DNA of 9,485 nt from an uncultured Eubacteriales bacterium (GTDB lineage: Bacteria > Bacillota > Clostridia > Christensenellales > CAG-917), in NCBI GenBank assembly GCA_900550855.1, contig URTQ01000052.1, forward strand, positions 1 to 9,485, read 5' to 3'. The notes under the pieces were generated by a model. It made no database searches, had not been told where the DNA came from, and worked only from the letters and a program-made list of their open reading frames with translations. Below are positions 1 through 6,155 of the stretch, piece by piece (positions within the stretch are counted from its first letter, which is position 1; every line of letters begins with the position of its first letter). The translations under genes were made by a program, and so were the position numbers.

Positions 1-73
1 ATTTACTTTGCGTAAATGAGTTGACGGACGGACGGCTCTGCCGAAGTTATTCGCTAAATAGCGCGCTTTACAC
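1..73 (-). repeat. 116-nt intergenic repeat, copy 1 (truncated by window edge)
   Basis: These 73 bases align without gaps to positions 6083-6155, with 53 of 73 identical by hand count. They share the block CGTAAATGAGTTGACG and the end TAGCG-y-GCTTTA. Read on the minus strand, the copy begins immediately after the stop codon of the flavoenzyme gene (74-76). It shows one arm of a predicted hairpin, CAACTCATTTAC followed by the start of its partner GTAAAT; the rest lies outside the window. No reading frame or transposase is visible. It may act as a 3' UTR structure or be a non-autonomous mobile repeat. Confidence 0.75.
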
Positions 74-2128
74 TTACAGTTTCATTGCAACATCCCAAGC
101 ACCCCAAATTACAGTGCGAAGGTTGCCGACTTTCGCGCTGTCGCCGACGACGTGAACGTGTTTGCCCTCTTGCGCGACGGGTGCGGGTCTGTAACCGACG
201 GACATAATGACGGAATCCGCGGGAATCTCGAATTGCTTGCCGTCTTTTGACTCGACTTTAACGCCGTTGTCGGTGACCGCAACGAGTTTGGTTTCGAGAT
301 ACACGGGCACTTTGTGAAGCGCAAAGTACTCTCTCAAATAGGACGAGTTTGCAAGGCATACACCCTTGACTGCGATAAGGTCGTTCTTCATCTCGACGAT
401 TGCGGGATGTTTGCCTTGAAGTTGCAATTCGTACGCGATTTCGCAACCGGTCAAGCCACCGCCGATGATGACGACGTTGTCGCCGACTTGTTTGTTTCCG
501 AGCAAGAAATCGCACGCTTCGACGGTCTTTTCAACGCCTTGAACGTTGAAACGTCTTGCCACAGCGCCCGTTGCCACGACGACTTCGTCCGCGTCGAGTT
601 TGTTTACGTCGTCAACTTTGACGCCGTACTTCACTTCGATGCCCAAATCTTTGATTTGCTTTTTGTACCACTCGATAAGTTCCTTATCTTTCTCTTTGAA
701 AGACGGTGCTGCCGCCGCTACAAAAATGCCGCCGAGATCGTTGGATTTCTCGTAAATGGTGACTTTATGTCCGCGCAAAGTTGCGACTCTTGCAACTTCC
801 ATACCGCCAATACCACCGCCGACGACGGCGATTTTCTTGGATTTGGTTGCAGGAACGATCTTGTATTTCTTGGATTGCATCGTGTGCGGATTGAGCGCGC
901 AACGTGCCATACCTGCGGTGTCGGACAAATCCTGATCGTTTGCAACGCCGTTGTAGTGCGCCATATTGAAGCAAGCGTTATGGCAGCAAATGCACGGCAT
1001 AATGTCGTCTTCTCTGCCTTGAATGAGTTTAGTGACCCATTCGGGATCGGTGAGGAATTGACGAGCGACGCCCATACCGTCGATTTTGCCTTCCGCAATA
1101 GCCTTTGCGCCGACTTCGGGGGTCATACGACCTGCGCAAACGACGGGAATATCGACTGCTTTTTTGAGTTCTTCGCAATCTGCGAGGTTGCAGTTTTGCG
1201 GCATATATACCGGCGGATGCGCCCAGTACCACGCATCGTAAGTGCCGTTGTCCGAGTTGAGCATATCGTAGCCTGCGTCTTGAAGCATTTTGGCTGCGAT
1301 TTTGCTTTCTTCCATATCGCGACCGACTTCGACGTAGTCTTCACCGGGAAGCGCGCCTTGACGGAAGCCTTTGGTCTTGGATACGACGGAATATCTCAAC
1401 GAAACGGGATAATCCTCGCCGCATACTCTCTTGATTTCCTTGACGATTTCGATGGGGAAACGATATCTGTTTTCGATTGAACCGCCGTACTCGTCGGTAC
1501 GTTGGTTGGTGTATTTCATCGTGAATTGGTCGAGCAAATATCCTTCGTGAACCGCGTGGATTTCAACGCCGTCTACGCCTGCGTCTTTGCACATTTTCGC
1601 GGTTTTGCCGAACGCTTTGATAAACTCGTGAATCTCGTCGATTGTCATTGCTCTGGACGGCACTTTGTCACTCCATCTGTTCGGATTGGGACTCGCGCTC
1701 ATCGTGAGTTGATCGATGTTGATAAACGGCTTTGCGATTGCACCCAAAACTTTGTTTGTGGCAAGCATTTCCATCATTCCGCTGATTGCAAAAGAGCGTC
1801 CGAAACCTGCGGTGAGTTGCACGAACATCTTTGCGCCCGTCTTGTGAATTTCATCCATAAAGGGTTTGAGATGTTTGAAGGAACTCTTGCTCTTGTAGAG
1901 CCAGTTTCCGCCGATAACGTTTCTGATGGGTGCGATACCCGGCAAAATAAGGCCGACGTTGTTCTTTGCCCTATCGAGCAAGAAGTTTGCGGCTTCTTTG
2001 TCGAAGTGATGCGGTTCCATCCAGCCGAAAATTGAAGTTCCGCCCATAGAAGTCAGCACGATGCGGTTTTTGATTTCGCATTTGCCTATCTTCCAAGGTG
2101 TAAACAAACTTTGATATTTGGGATCCAT
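74..2128 (-). CDS. NADH:flavin oxidoreductase of the 2,4-dienoyl-CoA reductase / enoate reductase family
   Basis: The 684-residue protein has the length and three-part build of the FadH/enoate reductase branch of the old yellow enzyme family. Residues 1-365 form the FMN-binding TIM barrel, including VEIHAVHEGYLLDQF at 188-202, whose Tyr197 aligns with the catalytic Tyr of E. coli FadH, and the family signature DEYGGSIENRYRF at 212-224. A 4Fe-4S site follows with Cys379, Cys382, Cys386 and Cys410. FAD and NAD(P)H binding is shown by VVGGGIGGMEVA (435-446) and VIIGGGLTGCEIA (553-565). Such enzymes reduce activated C=C bonds of enoyl/dienoyl-CoA or enoate substrates in the cytoplasm; the substrate cannot be read from the sequence. 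AAGGAG lies 6 nt before the ATG. The gene is transcribed alone. The gap between the third and fourth Cys (23 residues) is about twice that of FadH. Confidence 0.93.
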   Translation of the reverse strand: MDPKYQSLFTPWKIGKCEIKNRIVLTSMGGTSIFGWMEPHHFDKEAANFLLDRAKNNVGLILPGIAPIRNVIGGNWLYKSKSSFKHLKPFMDEIHKTGAKMFVQLTAGFGRSFAISGMMEMLATNKVLGAIAKPFINIDQLTMSASPNPNRWSDKVPSRAMTIDEIHEFIKAFGKTAKMCKDAGVDGVEIHAVHEGYLLDQFTMKYTNQRTDEYGGSIENRYRFPIEIVKEIKRVCGEDYPVSLRYSVVSKTKGFRQGALPGEDYVEVGRDMEESKIAAKMLQDAGYDMLNSDNGTYDAWYWAHPPVYMPQNCNLADCEELKKAVDIPVVCAGRMTPEVGAKAIAEGKIDGMGVARQFLTDPEWVTKLIQGREDDIMPCICCHNACFNMAHYNGVANDQDLSDTAGMARCALNPHTMQSKKYKIVPATKSKKIAVVGGGIGGMEVARVATLRGHKVTIYEKSNDLGGIFVAAAAPSFKEKDKELIEWYKKQIKDLGIEVKYGVKVDDVNKLDADEVVVATGAVARRFNVQGVEKTVEACDFLLGNKQVGDNVVIIGGGLTGCEIAYELQLQGKHPAIVEMKNDLIAVKGVCLANSSYLREYFALHKVPVYLETKLVAVTDNGVKVESKDGKQFEIPADSVIMSVGYRPAPVAQEGKHVHVVGDSAKVGNLRTVIWGAWDVAMKL

Positions 2129-2161
2129 AATTTTCTCCTTAAATATTTTTAATACAAATGT

Positions 2162-2190
2162 ATTTTATAATATATCAAAATAAAAATCAA
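2162..2190 (-). promoter_or_regulatory. Probable promoter of the flavoenzyme gene
   Basis: Minus strand: TTGATT (2185-2190), 17 nt, TAAAAT (2162-2167). This predicts a start near 2155 and a leader of about 27 nt carrying the AAGGAG site. The region is very AT-rich, so alternative -10 boxes such as TATAAA overlap. Confidence 0.5.
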
Positions 2191-2197
2191 TACCGAA

Positions 2198-2217
2198 TTT
2201 GATATTTTTTTATCAAA
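2198..2217. promoter_or_regulatory. Inverted repeat, possible operator upstream of the flavoenzyme promoter
   Basis: Perfect 7-bp arms TTTGATA (2198-2204) and TATCAAA (2211-2217) are separated by six T. The site sits directly upstream of the -35 box. A third TATCAAA half-site (2173-2179) lies between the -35 and -10 boxes. The spacing (8 nt between TTGAT and ATCAA) does not match the FNR box (4 nt), so no regulator is named. AT-rich sequence makes chance symmetry possible. Confidence 0.4.
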
Positions 2218-2293
2218 ACAGACAAGAAATTTCGAAAAAGGCGTAGCGGCGCGGAAAAAGCGATGGATTTTGAGAAAATATACATTTTTTTGC

Positions 2294-2322
2294 TTGCATA
2301 CGACAAGAAATTATGCTATTAT
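2294..2322 (+). promoter_or_regulatory. Promoter of tRNA-Glu
   Basis: TTGCAT (2294-2299), a 17-nt spacer and TATTAT (2317-2322) place the start near 2329, about 12 nt before the mature tRNA 5' end. Confidence 0.7.
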
Positions 2323-2341
2323 CACAAAGCAATAACGATTT

Positions 2342-2417
2342 GCCCTCATGGTCAAGCGGTTCAAGACGTCGCCCTCTCACGGCGGAAACTAGGGTTCGAT
2401 TCCCTATGGGGGTACCA
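2342..2417 (+). tRNA. tRNA-Glu, anticodon CUC, CCA encoded
   Basis: A full cloverleaf can be folded by hand. The acceptor is GCCCTCA (2342-2348) with TGGGGGT (2407-2413), including G-U pairs at the first and fifth positions. The D arm is GTC/GAC with an 11-nt loop containing GG. The anticodon stem TCGCC/GGCGG encloses loop CTCTCAC with anticodon CTC at 2376-2378, which reads GAG. The variable region has 4 nt. The T stem TAGGG/CCCTA encloses TTCGATT. Discriminator A2414 is followed by an encoded CCA (2415-2417). The mature part is 73 nt plus CCA. It is a single tRNA gene with its own promoter and terminator. Confidence 0.95.
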
Positions 2418-2420
2418 AAT

Positions 2421-2457
2421 GAAAAAGCACATCTCAATGATGTGCTTTTTCATTTTT
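2421..2457 (+). terminator. Intrinsic terminator of tRNA-Glu
   Basis: A perfect 13-bp stem, GAAAAAGCACATC (2421-2433) with GATGTGCTTTTTC (2439-2451), encloses a 5-nt loop. It is extendable by A-T pairs and followed by TTTTT (2453-2457). It starts 3 nt after the encoded CCA. Confidence 0.85.
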
Positions 2458-2468
2458 ATGAACGTGTT

Positions 2469-2482
2469 TAGGGAATCGAACG
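2469..2482. repeat. Inverted 13-nt copy of the tRNA-Glu T-arm
   Basis: TAGGGAATCGAAC (2469-2481) is the exact reverse complement of tRNA positions 2394-2406 (T loop and 3' T stem). GGAATCGAACG (2472-2482) recurs at 3498-3508, also about 20 nt after a terminator hairpin whose stem contains ACATC/GATGT. The orientation is opposite to what integration into the tRNA 3' end would leave. Confidence 0.6.
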
Positions 2483-2526
2483 GGCGGGAAAACTGAAAAT
2501 CCGATGAATTGTGCGCCATACTCTAA

Positions 2527-2551
2527 TTTTGCACATTTCATAAATGCAAAA
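2527..2551. promoter_or_regulatory. Imperfect inverted repeat upstream of the phosphorylase promoter
   Basis: TTTTGC (2527-2532) and GCAAAA (2546-2551), with inner ATTT/AAAT, form a symmetric site about 12 nt upstream of the -35 box. It could be an operator or chance AT-rich symmetry. Confidence 0.25.
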
Positions 2552-2562
2552 GAATTTTGGCG

Positions 2563-2591
2563 TTTACATCTCGTAGGATAAATGATATAAT
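2563..2591 (+). promoter_or_regulatory. Strong promoter of the nucleoside phosphorylase gene
   Basis: TTTACA (2563-2568), a 17-nt spacer and consensus TATAAT (2586-2591) predict a start near 2598 and a leader of about 65 nt. Just inside the predicted transcript, TCGGAT-T-ATCCGA (2603-2615) is a perfect 6-bp inverted repeat that could be an operator or a small hairpin. Confidence 0.8.
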
Positions 2592-2663
2592 GACCGAAAC
2601 AATCGGATTATCCGAAAAACAGCACAAAACCTTGCATAACCTTGTACGGAAATAGGAAAAAGT

Positions 2664-3425
2664 ATGAGCATAATCGATTCATTTGACAACAAATCGAAAC
2701 CATTGATTGATATAAGTGCTTTTTACGGCGAAAAGAAGTTTTTTGCCGACGTTTGCATTGTGTCGTTTTCAAGGCACGTTTTGGCAATGTTTTTGGAAAA
2801 ATACGAAAGCCACCCCATAGGTCACTCAGCAACGGCAAACGGACACATCGATATTTATCTGTTTGAAGTCAACGGGAAAAAACTTTTGTTTTATATGAGT
2901 CCAATCGGCTCGTGCGTTGCCGCGTCCGTTATGTACGAAGCAAATTACGTTTCGGGCGCAACCAAGTTTATCGTATACGGTTCGTGCGGCGTTTTTGATA
3001 AGGAAAAATGTAGCGGAAAACTGATAGTCCCCTCTTATTCCTATCGCGACGAAGGGCTTTCTTATCACTATATGCCGCCGTCCGATTATATCGAAATAAA
3101 AAACTGCGACAAGATTGCAAAAATCTTTCAAAAATACAATTTGCCGTACGTTGTCGGAAGGTCGTGGACGACTGACGCCTTGTATATGGAAACGCAAGAT
3201 AAAGCAAGACGAAGAAAAAGCGAAGGTTGCATTTCGGTTGAAATGGAATCATCGGGATTGCAAGCGATTTGCAATTATTACGGATTTGAATTGTATACCT
3301 TTTTCTTTTCGGGCGATTTGTTGAACGACGATTCTTGGGAACAAGCGAATCTCGGCAACGAAGCGGAACACGATATTCAAAAAGCAACGTTTGACGTCGC
3401 ATTGAAAATTGCAATGGAAATCTGA
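2664..3425 (+). CDS. Nucleoside phosphorylase family protein (PNP/UDP family)
   Basis: The 253-residue cytosolic protein has the usual length for the PNP_UDP_1 fold, which splits (deoxy)nucleosides with phosphate into base and sugar-1-phosphate. Family features in order are YGSCGVF (105-111, phosphate/base region), YRDEG (127-131), SVEMESSGLQA (191-201) whose Glu193-Met194-Glu195 matches the ribose-binding E-M-E of E. coli PNP, and FSGDLL (215-220) whose Asp218 sits where PNP has its catalytic Asp. Whether it prefers purine or uridine nucleosides, or acts as a related nucleosidase, cannot be decided. The ribosome site is weak (AGGAAAAAG, about 3-8 nt before ATG). It stands alone between its own promoter and terminator, with no other nucleotide-salvage gene in view. 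Confidence 0.85.
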   Translation: MSIIDSFDNKSKPLIDISAFYGEKKFFADVCIVSFSRHVLAMFLEKYESHPIGHSATANGHIDIYLFEVNGKKLLFYMSPIGSCVAASVMYEANYVSGATKFIVYGSCGVFDKEKCSGKLIVPSYSYRDEGLSYHYMPPSDYIEIKNCDKIAKIFQKYNLPYVVGRSWTTDALYMETQDKARRRKSEGCISVEMESSGLQAICNYYGFELYTFFFSGDLLNDDSWEQANLGNEAEHDIQKATFDVALKIAMEI

Positions 3426-3450
3426 CGTTGAACGTAATATCAAAGTAAAT

Positions 3451-3478
3451 AAAAACACATCTTCTAGATGTGTTTTTT
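3451..3478 (+). terminator. Terminator after the phosphorylase gene (possibly bidirectional)
   Basis: The 12-bp stem AAAAACACATCT (3451-3462) / AGATGTGTTTTT (3466-3477) has a 3-nt loop, 26 nt after the stop codon. The A run on the 5' side gives a U run on the other strand, so it could also end minus-strand transcripts from the 25-residue ORF. It closely resembles the tRNA terminator at 2421-2457. Confidence 0.8.
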
Positions 3479-3497
3479 CATTTCAAATCGATTTAAC

Positions 3498-3508
3498 GGA
3501 ATCGAACG
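3498..3508. repeat. Second copy of the GGAATCGAACG motif
   Basis: This 11-nt sequence is identical to 2472-2482 and lies at nearly the same distance behind a similar hairpin. Apart from it and the terminator, the stretch 3426-3556 shows no gene. Confidence 0.45.
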
Positions 3509-3556
3509 AACGTTTTGACCCAAACGAAAACGCTGTTTTATTAGAATCCGAAGCGA

Positions 3557-3634
3557 TTAAAACCACAAGCCGCCGAAGAATCCCAACATACCGAACAATC
3601 CGAGTATCGCAAGCATAAGCGCCATAAAATGCAT
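3557..3634 (-). CDS. 25-residue hydrophobic peptide with Gly-x-x-Gly repeats, function unknown
   Basis: The ATG at 3632-3634 is preceded by GAGAGGTGG (complement of 3638-3646), a strong match to the anti-Shine-Dalgarno sequence, and the frame ends with TAA at 3557-3559. The peptide has 25 residues and no charged side chain. It begins MHFMALMLAIL and continues with glycines at 12, 15, 18, 21 and 22 among Leu, Phe and Met, ending LWF. It would form one membrane-spanning helix with one glycine-lined face. It lies on the same strand as, and about 270 nt downstream of, the metal ATPase, but a terminator (3759-3796) intervenes, so it should have its own promoter; only a weak candidate (TATATT just upstream of the ribosome site) is visible. 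Small membrane peptides such as KdpF or MgtR act on P-type ATPases or transporters, and others are toxins; neither role is shown here. Confidence 0.6.
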   Translation of the reverse strand: MHFMALMLAILGLFGMLGFFGGLWF

Positions 3635-3758
3635 AGTCCACCTCTCTTTTACAATATATGAAACGATTATTGCGTGTTAGCACCGTTTCTTTCGACAACA
3701 TAATATTCAAAGAAAATTTGCGATATTCGTTATCGGACATTAAAGCGTTATCGACATA

Positions 3759-3796
3759 AAGAAAAACGGACTGCAAATCGCATATCCGTTTTTCTT
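3759..3796 (-). terminator. Terminator downstream of the metal ATPase
   Basis: AAGAAAAACGGA (3759-3770) pairs with TCCGTTTTTCTT (3785-3796), with a short inner TGC/GCA pairing. Read on the minus strand it gives a stem ending in a T-rich run, 107-144 nt after the ATPase stop. The U run is also present on the plus strand. Confidence 0.7.
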
Positions 3797-3866
3797 ATAG
3801 AATAGGGGAAAATTATGACTGTTTTACGTTTTTTAAGTTGATTGCGCGTTTGTGTTCACTTGTAGC

Positions 3867-3884
3867 CAAAATTGCACAATTTTG
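3867..3884. other. Inverted repeat just after the ATPase stop codon
   Basis: The perfect 8-bp arms CAAAATTG (3867-3874) and CAATTTTG (3877-3884) have a 2-nt centre, 18 nt downstream of the ATPase stop. It is too AT-rich and tight-looped for a convincing terminator. It could be a protein-binding site or 3' UTR element. No promoter is obvious beside it. Confidence 0.35.
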
Positions 3885-3902
3885 AATATCTAACGCGGTG
3901 TT

Positions 3903-5849
3903 TTACTTTTGTTTGATAAGCGTTTTATAGCCTTTGTTGACGCGCATTGCGTTGAGAATCGCAACTATTGCCACTCCGACGTCGCCGCAAACTGCAATCC
4001 ACATCGTCGCACTGCCGAGAACGCCCGTCGCACTCAATGCCATAATAAGAAGTTTTACGGCAAGAGAGCCGACGATGTTTTCGTACACCACTCTCATCGT
4101 CTTTTTAGAAATACGTTTTGCAGTGGATATACCCGTCAAATCGTCTTGCATAAGCACTACGTCGCTCGCTTCGATTGCCGCGTCGCTGCCCACGCCGCCC
4201 ATAGCAATGCCTATATCCGAACGCATAAGCACGGGTGCGTCGTTTATGCCGTCGCCGACAAAGCACAGCACATCGCCTTTCTTCTTCTCTGCAAGCATTT
4301 GCTCGACGTTTTCCACTTTATTTTGCGGAAGCAAGGACGCTTTGTATGCCGAAAGTCCGATTTTTCCTGCCACATCGGATGCGATAGCCTCGTTGTCACC
4401 CGTAAGCATAACCGTTTTGCAACCCATTTTGTTGAGTTCGCCGACGGCTGATACGGATTCGTCCTTGATTTCGTCGCTTATGAGAAGCGAACCGACAAAT
4501 TCTTTGTTGTGAGCAACGTAAACTACAGTGCCTATTCCCTTGTGCGCAACATAAGGAATATCGTAGGATTTCATAAGTTTTTCGTTGCCGCAATAGATGC
4601 TGTCGTCGTCTTTTGTCGCAAGCACACCGAAGCCCGCTATGTTCGTAAGCGTATAACCGCCCTCTATTTCACCGTTATAACAAGCCACGATAGAGCGTGC
4701 AATCGGGTGATTCGAGTCGTTTTCCGCAATGGCGGCAAGACGAAGAATCTCGTCTTTTCTGTCGGCAGGCGCAACGTCGGTTACGGCAAAGTTGCCTTTG
4801 GTGAGCGTTCCCGTCTTGTCGAACACGAATACGTTTGCCTTGCTCATAAGTTCGAGATAGTTGCTACCCTTGATAAGAATGCCGAATCTCGAAGCCGCGC
4901 CGATGCCTGCAAAGAAGGAAAGAGGCACGGAAACGACGAGCGCGCAAGGACAAGAAACGACCAAGAAACTCAAACCTCTGTAAATCCAAGTGTACCAGTC
5001 TTTTGTGACCGCGCCGCCTATAACCATAAGCAAAACGGCAGCCACGACCACGCTCGGCGTGTAGTATTTTGCAAATCTCGATATAAAGTTTTCCGCTTTG
5101 GATTTCTTGCTCGAAGCGTTCTCAACGAGGTCAAGTATTTTAGAAACGGTCGAATCGTAGAATACTTTTGTCACTTCGACTTCGATTTGCGACGTCAAAT
5201 TGACACAACCGCTGATTATCTCATCCCCTTCCGAAAGTTCTCTGGGAAGGGATTCGCCCGTGAGCGCTTTGGTGTCGAGAGTGGTTGAACCGCTTGTCAC
5301 GATACCGTCGAGAGGCACTTTTTCACCGGGGTAAACCACGATGACGTCGCCAACCTTAACTTCGCTCGGGTCGACTTGTTCGACAATGCCGTCTTCTCTC
5401 TTGACGTTGGCGTAATCGGGTCTGATGTCCATAAGTGCGGAAATGGATTTTCTCGATTTGCCCGTCGCGTAACTTTGGAAGAACTCGCCGACCTGATAGA
5501 ACAAAAGCACGGCGCAACCTTCGTCGAAGCCCTCTTGTTCTCTGCCCGTCACGCTCGTGTAAATGCCGAGCGCAAACGCGCCGAGAGATGCCACGCACAT
5601 AAGCAAGTTTTCGTCAAGCACTTGACCGTGTACGATTCCTCTTGCCGCCTTGAACAGCACGTCGTAACCGATGACCATATACACGGCAAAATAGAGGAAG
5701 AACGGCAAAAGCCAACCGTACTGTCCGCCGACCGCCTTTGCAAGTCCCAACGTTTTGTCAACGATGAGTATAACGAAGAACAAGCACAGCGCAACGCTTA
5801 TGCGAATGAGGTTCTTCTTTTCTTTTCTTGATAGTTTGATTTTTTTCAT
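3903..5849 (-). CDS. P1B-type ATPase, Zn/Cd/Pb exporter (ZntA/CadA type)
   Basis: The 648-residue inner-membrane pump couples ATP hydrolysis to export of soft divalent metals. Membrane helices lie near 17-34 and 45-64 and continue through 80-125. The actuator loop carries TGES (197-200). The transport site CPC is at 300-302 within SCPCALV. DKTGTLT (344-350) holds the phosphorylated Asp344. SNHP (379-382) is the P1B-specific nucleotide motif, followed by TGDN (483-486) and GDGINDAP (532-539). Lys599 and Asp623 in the last two helices match the Lys/Asp pair that marks Zn/Cd/Pb pumps such as E. coli ZntA. No N-terminal CxxC domain is present; the separate HMA protein upstream (6150-6368) may replace it. 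The ribosome site is weak (AAAGCGGA). It is separated from the HMA gene by 300 nt holding two tandem repeats. Confidence 0.94.
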   Translation of the reverse strand: MKKIKLSRKEKKNLIRISVALCLFFVILIVDKTLGLAKAVGGQYGWLLPFFLYFAVYMVIGYDVLFKAARGIVHGQVLDENLLMCVASLGAFALGIYTSVTGREQEGFDEGCAVLLFYQVGEFFQSYATGKSRKSISALMDIRPDYANVKREDGIVEQVDPSEVKVGDVIVVYPGEKVPLDGIVTSGSTTLDTKALTGESLPRELSEGDEIISGCVNLTSQIEVEVTKVFYDSTVSKILDLVENASSKKSKAENFISRFAKYYTPSVVVAAVLLMVIGGAVTKDWYTWIYRGLSFLVVSCPCALVVSVPLSFFAGIGAASRFGILIKGSNYLELMSKANVFVFDKTGTLTKGNFAVTDVAPADRKDEILRLAAIAENDSNHPIARSIVACYNGEIEGGYTLTNIAGFGVLATKDDDSIYCGNEKLMKSYDIPYVAHKGIGTVVYVAHNKEFVGSLLISDEIKDESVSAVGELNKMGCKTVMLTGDNEAIASDVAGKIGLSAYKASLLPQNKVENVEQMLAEKKKGDVLCFVGDGINDAPVLMRSDIGIAMGGVGSDAAIEASDVVLMQDDLTGISTAKRISKKTMRVVYENIVGSLAVKLLIMALSATGVLGSATMWIAVCGDVGVAIVAILNAMRVNKGYKTLIKQK

Positions 5850-5923
5850 AATCCGCTTTGTCTATAATTGAGATTTTTGAACAAACATCACTATAAGGTG
5901 AGATTGTTGGCCACGATTATTCT

Positions 5924-6039
5924 TTGAGATGAAGAACAAGGAAGACGCTTCTGCACGGCAACACTAATTTACTTGGCGTAGATGAGTTGTCAAACGAGAG
6001 TGTCCAGCACTGTCATTCACTCACCCATAAAGTGCGATA
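5924..6039 (-). repeat. 116-nt intergenic repeat, copy 2
   Basis: This copy aligns gap-free with the adjacent copy 3, about three-quarters identical over the first 100 columns by hand count. The most conserved parts are TTGAGATGNAGANCAAGGAA, CTAATTTACT and GAGTTG. The central part folds on the minus strand as CAACTCATCTAC with GTAAATTAGTGTTG. The outer arms (around GACACTC and AGCGTC) pair only partly. It lies between the HMA gene and the ATPase. The remaining 5850-5923 contains a TTGAACA half-site (5877-5883) and no clear promoter. Confidence 0.75.
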
Positions 6040-6155
6040 TTGAGATGCAGAGCAAGGAAGATACTCTCGCGCGGCAACCCTAATTTACTAATCGTAAATG
6101 AGTTGACGAGCGAGAATGTCTGACGCCGCTATGCGCTCAATAGCGTGCTTTATAG
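6040..6155 (-). repeat. 116-nt intergenic repeat, copy 3
   Basis: Direct tandem partner of copy 2 with a period of exactly 116 nt. On the minus strand it starts across the HMA stop codon (TAA at 6150-6152 is part of the conserved CTATAAAGC). A long imperfect hairpin forms from AGACATTCTCGC with GCGAGAGTATCT, topped by CAACTCATTTAC with GTAAATTAGGGTTG. A small hairpin, CGCTAT/ATAGCG, precedes it. No coding capacity is visible. Confidence 0.78.

Noticed and set aside
314..1480. Long plus-strand frame (388 codons) antisense to the flavoenzyme
   Set aside because: It is a shadow of the codon bias of the real gene: no motif, Cys/His/Phe-rich composition, and no ribosome site.
2213..2437. Minus-strand frame across the tRNA with the peptide GNRTLVSAVRGRRLEPLDHE
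   Set aside because: This is the well-known false protein translated from the antisense strand of a tRNA gene.
2469..2481. Attachment site of an integrative element at tRNA-Glu
   Set aside because: Integration duplicates the tRNA 3' end in direct orientation; this copy is inverted, and no integrase is present.
2263..2496. Plus-strand frame running through the tRNA and its terminator
   Set aside because: It overlaps the tRNA cloverleaf and hairpin, and has no coding signal.
3483..3776. 97-codon minus-strand frame overlapping the 25-residue ORF
   Set aside because: It starts with TTG inside a terminator hairpin without a ribosome site, and its composition is mixed and non-descript. The 25-residue frame has the strong ribosome site.
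3815..3841. Eight-codon plus-strand frame after GGGG
   Set aside because: Too short, and no downstream gene it could lead; probably chance.
5924..6155. CRISPR array
   Set aside because: Only two tandem units of 116 nt with diverged sequence and no spacer pattern or cas genes.
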